Shown: piece by piece, positions 51,569-59,735 of the stretch
Layout of the letters: the number at the start of each line of letters is the position of its first letter
Numbering within the stretch: position 1 is the stretch's first letter
NCBI GenBank assembly: GCA_964011675.1
Contig: CAXGPR010000007.1
Coordinates: 1-64,000, forward strand
Source: GCA-2693325 sp964011675
Lineage (GTDB): Bacteria; Latescibacterota; UBA2968; UBA8231
DNA length: 64,000 nt
Direction of reading: 5' to 3'
The notes under the pieces: model-generated
Databases searched by the model: none
The model's input: the letters and a program-made list of their open reading frames with translations, nothing else
Told to the model about the DNA's origin: nothing
Translations under genes and position numbers: made by a program

Positions 51569-51979
51569 CTATGCCACCCGCTCTACGAATTTGGTTTTAA
51601 TGGGCAACTTGTGACCCGCTTTTCGGAAAGCTTCCTTCGCCAATTCAACTGGCACACCAGAAAGCTCAAACATTACGCGACCGGGCTTGACTACGGCAAC
51701 CCAACCTTCGGGTGCACCTTTTCCCTTACCCATGCGTGTTTCAGCCGGCTTCTTTGTAATAGGTTTGTCAGGAAAAACGCGGATCCACATCTTTCCGGTC
51801 CTACTCATGGTCCTACTGATTGTGACACGAACGGCCTCGATTTGCCGACTTGTTATCCACCCCGGCTCAAGCGCCTTCAAGCCGTACTCGCCAAAGGAAA
51901 CCATATCGCCTCCCTTGGTCTGGCCGCGCATGCGGCCTCGAGACTGCTTTCTCCATTTTGCTTTTTTGGGCATTAACAT
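51569..51979 (-). CDS. rplP: 50S ribosomal protein L16
   Basis: A 136-aa protein: MPKKAKWRKQSRGRMRGQTK, SFGEYGLKALEPGWITSRQI, and RMGKGKGAPEGWVAVVKPGR. Starts with ATG 51979; an ATG two codons later is also used in some annotations. Confidence 0.97.
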   Translation of the reverse strand: MLMPKKAKWRKQSRGRMRGQTKGGDMVSFGEYGLKALEPGWITSRQIEAVRVTISRTMSRTGKMWIRVFPDKPITKKPAETRMGKGKGAPEGWVAVVKPGRVMFELSGVPVELAKEAFRKAGHKLPIKTKFVERVA

Positions 51980-52003
51980 GGTAAAAGATCCCTTTAATTC
52001 TCT

Positions 52004-52657
52004 CTATGCCTGATTGCTGGATCCAGCATCTGCCACAACTTCACCATGGCAAATCCACACTTTGACGCCAACTGTTCCCGAAACGGTGTAGGCGGTCGAC
52101 TGAGCGTAATCGATGTCTGCACGTAACGTGTGCAACGGAACACGACCAGCCGGCTCAGACCGCTCACGGCGTCCCATCTCAGATCCGCCAATACGCCCTG
52201 AACATGCGATGCGTATACCCTCTGCGCCCATTCGCATAGAGGAAGCTACCGACTTTTTCATAGCTCGGCGGAAAGAAACACGCTGTTCCAACTGGCGCGC
52301 CAAGTTATCGGCGACCAACTGCGCGTCAAGTTCGGGTTTTTTAACTTCCTGAATGTTTAGTGACACGTCTTTACCCGTGAGTTGCTTCAACTCATCTCGC
52401 AGTTTATCAACTTCAGCGCCGCGACGGCCGATAGCAATACCAGGACGTGCCGTGTGAACCTCAACGGTAACTCGCTTGGGCTGCCGCTCTATATTTATGC
52501 GAGAAACTCCTGCTCTTAGGAGACGCTGCTTGACGTATCGCCGCAGCATTTGATCTTCGTTCAAAAGTTCGGCAAAGTCTTTTTCGGCAAACCAATTGGA
52601 TCGCCAACCCTTAATAACACCAAGCCGAAAGCCGTATGGGTGTGTTTTTTGTCCCAA
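52004..52657 (-). CDS. rpsC: 30S ribosomal protein S3
   Basis: A 217-aa protein: GQKTHPYGFRLGVIKGWRSN, the KH region VTVEVHTARPGIAIGRRGAE, and the C-terminal VPLHTLRADIDYAQSTAYTV. The start is TTG (GGGAGC upstream), with no ATG nearby in frame. The C-terminus ends soon after the VKVWICHGE motif. Confidence 0.97.
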   Translation of the reverse strand: MGQKTHPYGFRLGVIKGWRSNWFAEKDFAELLNEDQMLRRYVKQRLLRAGVSRINIERQPKRVTVEVHTARPGIAIGRRGAEVDKLRDELKQLTGKDVSLNIQEVKKPELDAQLVADNLARQLEQRVSFRRAMKKSVASSMRMGAEGIRIACSGRIGGSEMGRRERSEPAGRVPLHTLRADIDYAQSTAYTVSGTVGVKVWICHGEVVADAGSSNQA

Positions 52658-52668
52658 AAAAAGCTCCC

Positions 52669-53016
52669 TTAGTTGACCTGGTCGCTGACGACCACGGTAA
52701 GATGACAGTGGCGTTTGCGAATGCGATCAGCCGAACCGCGAGCGCGGGGGCGTATACGCTTGAGATCTCGGCCTTCGTCGGCATAAATAGCCTTAACGTA
52801 GAGATCTTCAGCATCCACTGGATTTTCTTCGTCTTGATTAATCCCATTGGAAATGGCCGACCGCAGCGTTTTCTCAACATCACGAGCTACTGGACGGGGT
52901 GAGAAGCGCAGTATTGTCAATGCCTCTTCAACAGGCTTACCCCGTACTAGATCAATCAATTGGCGCATTTTGGTAGCAGGTATGCCAACTTGCTTCAATA
53001 TTGCTTTTGCTTCCAT
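52669..53016 (-). CDS. rplV: 50S ribosomal protein L22
   Basis: A 115-aa protein: ATKMRQLIDLVRGKPVEEAL and the C-terminal loop RIRPRARGSADRIRKRHCHL. The extended tip lines the exit tunnel in known structures. Confidence 0.97.
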   Translation of the reverse strand: MEAKAILKQVGIPATKMRQLIDLVRGKPVEEALTILRFSPRPVARDVEKTLRSAISNGINQDEENPVDAEDLYVKAIYADEGRDLKRIRPRARGSADRIRKRHCHLTVVVSDQVN

Positions 53017-53036
53017 AATTCTAATACCTGATTCCT

Positions 53037-53324
53037 TTAGCGCACTCGGCTGCCGCGTTCCGTGAGCATTCCACCGTGCCCGCGAAAAGTGCGAGTCGGT
53101 GCAAACTCACCAAGTTTGTGGCCAACCATATTCTCGGTCACATAAACCGGAATGAACTTATTACCATTGTGTACGGCCAACGTATGACCAACGAAATCCG
53201 GAGTAATCGTGGAGCGGCGCGACCACGTCTTTACTACTCGCTTACTGCCCGTGCGATTGAGCTCCTCTACTTTTTTCTCCAGATGGGCATCAATGAACGG
53301 GCCTTTTTTAACCGACCTTGGCAT
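53037..53324 (-). CDS. rpsS: 30S ribosomal protein S19
   Basis: A 95-aa protein: MPRSVKKGPFIDAHLEKKVE, KTWSRRSTITPDFVGHTLAV, GHKLGEFAPTRTFRGHGG. Confidence 0.98.
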   Translation of the reverse strand: MPRSVKKGPFIDAHLEKKVEELNRTGSKRVVKTWSRRSTITPDFVGHTLAVHNGNKFIPVYVTENMVGHKLGEFAPTRTFRGHGGMLTERGSRVR

Positions 53325-53341
53325 CTATCAGCTCACTCCTT

Positions 53342-54178
53342 CTACTTCGAGTTGCGCCGACGCAATATCATTGCGTCAGAACGGTTCTTGTGCTTACGCG
53401 TTTTATATCCCTTAGTGGGCTTACCCCAAGGGGTCACCGGATGACGGCCACCCGAAGTCTTACCTTCTCCACCACCGTGAGGGTGGTCAACCGGATTCAT
53501 AACGACTCCGCGAACCTTGGGCCGACGCCCTAACCAGCGAGAGCGTCCGGCCTTACCCAACACCACATTCCCATGTTCGACATTACCGACCTGTCCCAAA
53601 GTCGCCATACACTGGACGGCGACTTCTCTAACTTCACCTGAGGGCAGACGCAGTTGAGCACGACCGTTTTCACCTCGACCGAGCAGTTGGACTTCAGCCC
53701 CTGCACTACGGGCAAGCTGACCACCAGCTCCAGGTTGAAGCTCAACGTTATGTATGGTCGACCCTAGAGGAACGTTGAGTAAGGGCATCGCATTTCCCAC
53801 GCTTATAGGGGCATCTGAACCAGCAACGATATCGGCACCTACCGTTAGACCAGCTGGGGCGAGGATGTACCTTTTATCACCATCGACGTAAACAACTAAG
53901 GCGATGAATGATGAGCGATTTGGATCATACTCAATCGAAGCGACCTTACCAGGAACTCCAAGCTTGTTTCGCTTGAAGTCAATCACGCGATAGCGGCGCT
54001 TATGCCCGCCGCCGCGGCGCCGCATAGTCATTCGTCCCTGATTATTGCGCCCACCGGATCTGCTCACCGCACCACGCAATAACGCTTTTTGCGGTTTATC
54101 TACGCTTACCTCATCAAAAGAATTAACGGTCTTATAACGGAGCGTCGGCGTTACGGGGCGAAACTTCTTAACTGGCAT
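53342..54178 (-). CDS. rplB: 50S ribosomal protein L2
   Basis: A 278-aa protein: KRRYRVIDFKRNKLGVPGKV, the central domain, and the peptidyl-transferase-proximal motif GVVMNPVDHPHGGGEGKTSG with TPWGKPTKGYKTR. Confidence 0.98.
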   Translation of the reverse strand: MPVKKFRPVTPTLRYKTVNSFDEVSVDKPQKALLRGAVSRSGGRNNQGRMTMRRRGGGHKRRYRVIDFKRNKLGVPGKVASIEYDPNRSSFIALVVYVDGDKRYILAPAGLTVGADIVAGSDAPISVGNAMPLLNVPLGSTIHNVELQPGAGGQLARSAGAEVQLLGRGENGRAQLRLPSGEVREVAVQCMATLGQVGNVEHGNVVLGKAGRSRWLGRRPKVRGVVMNPVDHPHGGGEGKTSGGRHPVTPWGKPTKGYKTRKHKNRSDAMILRRRNSK

Positions 54179-54189
54179 ATTAAATCAAC

Positions 54190-54477
54190 CTATACGTTTT
54201 CAACGACGTCAATCGAGTCACCAGCCCTAAGCGTAACGTAGGCTTTCTTCCAGCCTGCACGGCGCCCAGCATAAAGGCCCTGTCTCTTTGGTTTACTCGG
54301 CACTTTAATCGTCCGAACCGACTCTACTTTTACATCGAAAATACTTTCGATAGCCTGCCGGATTTGAACCTTGTTGGCTTTGGAATCAACACGAAATGCA
54401 TATTTGTTACCTTCGCGTAGGATTGTAGCCTTCTCGGTGATAACCGGTTTTTGTATGATCGAGCGAGGGTTGCTCAC
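54190..54477 (-). CDS. rplW: 50S ribosomal protein L23
   Basis: A 95-aa protein: IIQKPVITEKATILREGNKY and VDSKANKVQIRQAIESIFDV, then KRQGLYAGRRAGWKKAYVTL. The start is GTG. Confidence 0.97.
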   Translation of the reverse strand: MSNPRSIIQKPVITEKATILREGNKYAFRVDSKANKVQIRQAIESIFDVKVESVRTIKVPSKPKRQGLYAGRRAGWKKAYVTLRAGDSIDVVENV

Positions 54478-54488
54478 TTTAAATTCTC

Positions 54489-55136
54489 CTAGTCCTCTTC
54501 CGAGACGTGATGCTCTACGAGTTTGTCCAATGCCTGACGAGTGAAAAGCACAACATCCGCTGAGATGACGTCATACGTACCCAAAGAACCGACATGCGTC
54601 ATGCTTACTCGCTGGATATTGCGGCTCGACCTTACCAACACGTTGGCATTTTCAGGCGTTATGAACAACACTTTTTGGCCATCAAGACCACAGGCGTCAA
54701 TTATGTCCTTGAATGACTTGGTGCTCGGCTGTTCGAAATCAAAATCTTCGATAACTCTTATCTGTCCATCCGTATTTTTGAGTGTCAAGGCAGAGCGAAA
54801 GGCCAAGCGCTTCAAGGCCTTGGGCAACTTTGCATAATACGAACGTGGCTCAGGCCCAAAAGCAACACCACCACCTCTTATAAGAGGAGAACGGTTAGAG
54901 CCCCTACGCGCCCCACCCGTACCCTTCTGACGATGGTGTTTCTTACTAGTCCGAGCAACCTCAGATCGCGTCTTAACCTTAGCCGTCCCTTGCCGCTGGT
55001 TTGACTCGTAGGTAACTACTGCGCGATAAAGAGAGTACTCGGATATTTCAGCGGCAAACAAATCGTCCGGCAAGTCTACCGTGCCGTTTGATTTGCCTTG
55101 CATCGTAAGAATCTCTACCTGTGTCCCCATGCCCAT
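54489..55136 (-). CDS. rplD: 50S ribosomal protein L4
   Basis: A 215-aa protein from ATG 55136, which overlaps the rpsJ stop by one base (TGATG); a TTG one codon earlier and an ATG at 55130 are alternatives. Signatures: RQGTAKVKTRSEVARTSKKH, RQKGTGGARRGSNRSPLIRG. It follows rpsJ directly, where rplC normally lies. N-terminus and C-terminus look complete. Confidence 0.96.
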   Translation of the reverse strand: MGMGTQVEILTMQGKSNGTVDLPDDLFAAEISEYSLYRAVVTYESNQRQGTAKVKTRSEVARTSKKHHRQKGTGGARRGSNRSPLIRGGGVAFGPEPRSYYAKLPKALKRLAFRSALTLKNTDGQIRVIEDFDFEQPSTKSFKDIIDACGLDGQKVLFITPENANVLVRSSRNIQRVSMTHVGSLGTYDVISADVVLFTRQALDKLVEHHVSEED

Positions 55137-55444
55137 CAAACCTTAATGTCTATGCCAATACCAGCAGGCAAATCCAACTTCATGAGCGCATCCACAGTCT
55201 GCGGCGTTGAATCGTAAATGTCGATTAAACGCTTGTGAACGCGCGTTTCGAACTGCTCGCGCGACTTTTTATCAACGTGAGGCGAACGCAACACGGTGTA
55301 AATACTACGCGAAGTCGGCAGCGGCACGGGACCCGCAATGCGAGCCCCGCTACGCTTTACCGTCTGTACTATTTCATCCACGGACCTGTCCAAAGCCGCA
55401 TGATCATATGCTTTTAGACGAATGCGAATTCTATCAACAGCCAC
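55136..55444 (-). CDS. rpsJ: 30S ribosomal protein S10
   Basis: A 102-aa protein with a GTG start: RIRIRLKAYDHAALDRSVDE, GARIAGPVPLPTSRSIYTVL and the complete C-terminus LDLPAGIGIDIKV. It overlaps rplD by one base. Confidence 0.98.
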   Translation of the reverse strand: MAVDRIRIRLKAYDHAALDRSVDEIVQTVKRSGARIAGPVPLPTSRSIYTVLRSPHVDKKSREQFETRVHKRLIDIYDSTPQTVDALMKLDLPAGIGIDIKV

Positions 55445-55466
55445 TTGGCGTGTCTCCCAGAGTTAA

Positions 55467-56657
55467 TTACTCGATGATCTCGGTGACTACACCCGAGCCG
55501 ATTGTGCGACCGCCTTCGCGGATAGCAAAGCGCAAGTTCGCTTCAACGGCAATGGGCTGAATTAAATCCACTTCCATGGTAACGTTGTCGCCAGGCATAA
55601 CCATCTCGGTTCCCTCTGGCAAAGCGATCGTGCCGGTAACGTCCGTTGTACGGAAGAAAAACTGCGGGCGGTAGCCAGAGAAAAAGGGCTTTTCACGGCC
55701 ACCCTCTTTGTTAGTCAATACATAAACCTCGGCCTTAAATTTGGTGTGAGGCGTAATCGAACCCGGCTTACACACAACCATACCACGCAACAGTTCCTCT
55801 TTTTCTACACCACGGAATAGCAAACCAACGTTGTCCCCTGCCTGACCTTCATCGAGCAATTTACGGAACATTTCGACGCCTGTAATTGTCGTTTTGCGAG
55901 TCTCGCGTATACCAACGACCTCAACCTCTTCACTCACTTTGATAATGCCACGTTCTACGCGGCCAGTACCCACCGTGCCGCGACCAGAGATACTGAAAAC
56001 ATCCTCAATCGGCATCAAGAAAGGTTGATCAACGGGACGATCGGGAAGCGGAATCCACTCGTCGACGCTAGCCATGAGTTCGTCAATGGAACCCGTCCCC
56101 GTAGGCCCGTCATTCCCTTCAACGGCGGCCAAGGCCGAACCTCGAACAACGGGCGTATCGTCTCCTTCAAAGCCGTATTCGCTCAGCAATTCACGGGTCT
56201 CTAACTCAACTAAATCGAGCAATTCCTCGTCATCGACCTGATCGACTTTGTTCAGAAAGACACAAATACGGGGTACGTTAACCTGACGTGCGAGCAAGAT
56301 ATGCTCACGTGTTTGAATCATGGGGCCATCAGCAGCGCTAACGACCAGTATAGCGCCATCCATCTGCGCTGCACCAGTTATCATGTTCTTTATGTAGTCG
56401 GCGTGACCAGGACAGTCAACGTGAGCGTAGTGACGATTCTCCGTCTCATACTCCTGATGAGAAACATTGATTGTTACCCCACGCGCCTTTTCTTCTGGTG
56501 CATTATCAATCTCATCAATGCCTTTAGCCTGAGCCAAACCCTTGCTAGCCAAATGATTCGTAATGGCCGCAGTGAGGGTGGTTTTGCCGTGGTCGACGTG
56601 GCCGATCGTACCGATGTTAACGTGAGGCTTATTGCGCTCAAATTGTTCCTTGGCCAT
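55467..56657 (-). CDS. tuf: Elongation factor Tu
   Basis: A 396-aa GTPase: GHVDHGKTTLTAAIT, switch region KARGVTINVSHQEYET, DCPGHADYIKNMITGAAQ, NKVDQVDD. Delivers aminoacyl-tRNA to the ribosome. It lies between fusA and rpsJ; no second tuf copy is in the window. Confidence 0.98.
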   Translation of the reverse strand: MAKEQFERNKPHVNIGTIGHVDHGKTTLTAAITNHLASKGLAQAKGIDEIDNAPEEKARGVTINVSHQEYETENRHYAHVDCPGHADYIKNMITGAAQMDGAILVVSAADGPMIQTREHILLARQVNVPRICVFLNKVDQVDDEELLDLVELETRELLSEYGFEGDDTPVVRGSALAAVEGNDGPTGTGSIDELMASVDEWIPLPDRPVDQPFLMPIEDVFSISGRGTVGTGRVERGIIKVSEEVEVVGIRETRKTTITGVEMFRKLLDEGQAGDNVGLLFRGVEKEELLRGMVVCKPGSITPHTKFKAEVYVLTNKEGGREKPFFSGYRPQFFFRTTDVTGTIALPEGTEMVMPGDNVTMEVDLIQPIAVEANLRFAIREGGRTIGSGVVTEIIE

Positions 56658-56694
56658 TTCTCCAATCCTCTCCTTATAAGTTAATAGCTCTACG

Positions 56695-58782
56695 CTAGTT
56701 GTCTTTTCCGTTGACTTTGGCGATAATCGCCTCAGTTACACTCCGAGGGACTTCGCTGTACTTAGCAAACTGCAAAGTAAATACTGCGCGTCCCTGAGTC
56801 AGGGAACGCAAACGCGTTGCGTATCCAAATGTCTCACTCAACGGAATGAAAGCCTTAATAACCTGAGCATCCGAACGCGGATTCATACCTTGCACCTCGC
56901 CACGGTGAGAATTTAGGTCACCCATGACATCGCCCAAGTATTGCTCGGGAACAACTACTTCCAAATCCATAATGGGCTCCATGAGATAGGGATCAGACTT
57001 CGAAGCCCCGTCCTTAAAACCCATTGAACCAGCAACTTTAAACGCCATTTCCGAAGAGTCGACAGCATGCGAAGATCCGTCGACGAGCGTCACCTTAACG
57101 TCTTCAATTGGATAGCCAGCAACAGGCCCCGTAGTCATCGCTTCAGCAATGCCATCGTGTGCGGGTTTAACAAACTCACGTGGAACATTGCCACCAACGA
57201 CTTTAGACTCAAAGACAAGTCCCGTTCCCGGTTCGCCGGGCTCAATCTCCAGTTCGACGTGCCCAAACTGACCGCGCCCACCAGACTGACGGACGAAACG
57301 ACCCGTACCGTGAGCAGGATTGCGAAGCCCTTCCTTATAAGCGACTTGCGGTTGGCCAACGTTGGCTTCAACCTTAAACTCGCGAAAAAGACGATCTACA
57401 AGAATTTCCAAATGCAATTCGCCCATACCAGACATAACAGTCTGTCCAGTCTCATCGTCGACTCTCACCCTAAACGTGGGATCTTCTTCACTCAACTTAG
57501 CAAGAGCGATATGTAGCTGCTCTTGATCCGCACGCGTCTTGGGCTCTATCGCCACGTGTATAACGGGCTCTGCAAACTCAATCTTTTCAAGAACTATCGG
57601 GTTTTTCTCGTCGCAAAGCGTATCGCCCGTAGTCGTGTCCTTTAGCCCAACAAGGGCAACAATGTCACCTGCATAAGCTTGCTTTAACTCTGTCCGGTCG
57701 TTTGCATGCATTTCTACTAAACGAGAAACCCGCTCTCTCTTTTCAGTCATGACATTATACACATACGAACCCGCCTCAACCACTCCGGAGTATATACGTG
57801 CAAACGTCAAGCGCCCAACAAATGGATCTGTCATGACCTTAAAAGCCAAGGCTGAAAAAGGCGCACCATCGTCTGTCGCACGAACAGTTTCGTCCTCGGA
57901 GTTGGGAAGCGTACCATGCGTCTCTCCAATGTCAGCAGGAGAGGGCAAATAGTAAATTACCGCATCTAGCAACCGCTGAACGCCCTTGTACTTATACGCA
58001 CTACCGCAGGCAACAGGGACGGCTTTCAGTGAAACTGTCGCTTGACGCAATGCCGAACGAATCTCTTCAGGACTAATTTCTTCACCCTCAAGAAATTTCT
58101 CCAACAGTCCGTCATCAAATTCAGCAACAGCATCAAGCATCTTTTCGCGATATTCTAAAGCCTGAGGCATCAAGTCTTCTGGAATCTCTCCCTCAACGAA
58201 AGTAGACCCCTGTGATGATTCCTCAAAGGTGACTGCTATCATTTCGATCAGATCAACCATGCCATTGAACGTCTCACCAGCTCCAATGGGCAACTGAATG
58301 GGAACAAAGTTGCTGCGTAGACGCTCTTCCAACATCTCTAGGACATTGTAGAAGTCTGCCCCACTACGGTCCATCTTATTTACAAAAGCAATCCTTGGCA
58401 CTCCATACTTGTCGGCTTGTCGCCATACCGTCTCCGATTGAGGTTCAACACCTCCCACAGCACAAAAAACGCCAACAGCACCATCCAAAACGCGCAGAGA
58501 CCGCTCAACCTCAGCAGTAAAGTCAACGTGTCCAGGTGTGTCGATAATATTTACTCGATGATCGTTCCACTCACAGGCCGTTGCGGCGGATGTTATCGTT
58601 ATCCCGCGCTCCCTTTCCTGCTCCATCCAGTCCATGGTTGCAGTGCCCTCATGAACCTCACCCATCCGATGCAATCGCCCTGTATAATACAGAATGCGTT
58701 CCGTCGTCGTCGTCTTGCCTGCGTCAATGTGAGCAGCAATGCCGATATTACGGGTTCTTTCAAGTGAAAACTGACGTGCCAT
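56695..58782 (-). CDS. fusA: Elongation factor G
   Basis: A 695-aa translocase GTPase: AHIDAGKTTTTERILYYTG, ERERGITITSAATAC, DTPGHVDFTAEVERSLRVLD, NKMDRSGADF, and domain IV RQSGGRGQFGHVELEIEPGE. Normal length for the canonical (not mitochondrial-type) factor. Confidence 0.98.
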   Translation of the reverse strand: MARQFSLERTRNIGIAAHIDAGKTTTTERILYYTGRLHRMGEVHEGTATMDWMEQERERGITITSAATACEWNDHRVNIIDTPGHVDFTAEVERSLRVLDGAVGVFCAVGGVEPQSETVWRQADKYGVPRIAFVNKMDRSGADFYNVLEMLEERLRSNFVPIQLPIGAGETFNGMVDLIEMIAVTFEESSQGSTFVEGEIPEDLMPQALEYREKMLDAVAEFDDGLLEKFLEGEEISPEEIRSALRQATVSLKAVPVACGSAYKYKGVQRLLDAVIYYLPSPADIGETHGTLPNSEDETVRATDDGAPFSALAFKVMTDPFVGRLTFARIYSGVVEAGSYVYNVMTEKRERVSRLVEMHANDRTELKQAYAGDIVALVGLKDTTTGDTLCDEKNPIVLEKIEFAEPVIHVAIEPKTRADQEQLHIALAKLSEEDPTFRVRVDDETGQTVMSGMGELHLEILVDRLFREFKVEANVGQPQVAYKEGLRNPAHGTGRFVRQSGGRGQFGHVELEIEPGEPGTGLVFESKVVGGNVPREFVKPAHDGIAEAMTTGPVAGYPIEDVKVTLVDGSSHAVDSSEMAFKVAGSMGFKDGASKSDPYLMEPIMDLEVVVPEQYLGDVMGDLNSHRGEVQGMNPRSDAQVIKAFIPLSETFGYATRLRSLTQGRAVFTLQFAKYSEVPRSVTEAIIAKVNGKDN

Positions 58783-58799
58783 CTTCTCTAGTCGCCTCT

Positions 58800-59270
58800 T
58801 TAAAATCTGTAGTGAGCAAAAGCTTTATTAGCTTCTGCCATGCGGTGAACGTCGTCACGCATTCGGACGGCGCCCCCCTCCCCCCTGGAAGCTGCAATAA
58901 ATTCATTTGCCAAACGCTCGGCCATCGTCCGCTCAGAACGCTCACGGGCAAAACGTATCAACCAACGGATAGAGCGAGCAGTACGTTCATCGGGGCGAAC
59001 CTCTACTGGGACTTGGTAAGTTTGACCACCCACGCGACGTGATTTGACCATCACCATAGGTTTGGCGTTCTCCAAAGCCTTCTGGAAAATATCAATAGCA
59101 TCTTGACCCGCGCGCTCTTCCACCAAGTCAATGGCAAGATAGAAGATGCGCTCGGCTACGCTGCGCTTACCCTGCTTCATTAAGGAGTTTATAAAGCGAG
59201 CAGCCAACACATTATTGAACTTTGGATCCGGCAGTAACTTGCGCTTAATAGCTTTTTTACGACGCGACAT
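58800..59270 (-). CDS. rpsG: 30S ribosomal protein S7
   Basis: A 156-aa protein: NNVLAARFINSLMKQGKRSV, ALENAKPMVMVKSRRVGGQT, YQVPVEVRPDERTARSIRWL. Confidence 0.98.
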   Translation of the reverse strand: MSRRKKAIKRKLLPDPKFNNVLAARFINSLMKQGKRSVAERIFYLAIDLVEERAGQDAIDIFQKALENAKPMVMVKSRRVGGQTYQVPVEVRPDERTARSIRWLIRFARERSERTMAERLANEFIAASRGEGGAVRMRDDVHRMAEANKAFAHYRF

Positions 59271-59282
59271 AATCCCCTCTTA

Positions 59283-59660
59283 TCAGCCCTTATCCGGTCT
59301 GCGAGCGCCATACTTCGAGCGCCCTTGTTTGCGATCAGCTACGCCGGTTGCGTCCAAAACGCCACGCACAATATGGTAGCGAACACCTGGACAGTCTTTG
59401 ACTCGACCACCTCTAACCAAGACGATAGAGTGCTCTTGCAACGTGTGTCCCTCACCGGGAACATAGGCGGTTACTTCAATGCCAGTGGTGAGTCTTACGC
59501 GCGCCATTTTGCGTAGGGCAGAATTAGGTTTTTTAGGCGTTGTCGTGAAAACACGCGTGCAAACACCACGACGTTGCGGGCAGCTTTCAAGCGCCGGCGC
59601 ATCGGTCTTTTTCAGCGTATTGCTTCGGCCTTTTCGGACCAGTTGGCTAATTGTTGGCAA
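59283..59660 (-). CDS. rpsL: 30S ribosomal protein S12
   Basis: A 125-aa protein: PTISQLVRKGR, QRRGVCTRVFTTTPKKPNSA, RVRLTTGIEVTAYVPGEGHT, and CPGVRYHIVRGVLD. The start is TTG with GGGAG upstream. The residues that give streptomycin sensitivity (PKKPNSA) are wild type. Confidence 0.98.
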   Translation of the reverse strand: MPTISQLVRKGRSNTLKKTDAPALESCPQRRGVCTRVFTTTPKKPNSALRKMARVRLTTGIEVTAYVPGEGHTLQEHSIVLVRGGRVKDCPGVRYHIVRGVLDATGVADRKQGRSKYGARRPDKG

Positions 59661-59735
59661 AGACTTTTTTCTCCCTTAATTGCGCATAAACAGCAAACAC
59701 AAAAGTTAAACGCATATCAAATAACTGTCAATACT

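Noticed and set aside
57067..57516. 149-aa open frame on the plus strand within fusA
   Set aside because: Antisense shadow of a conserved EF-G domain; no ribosome binding site and no recognisable fold.
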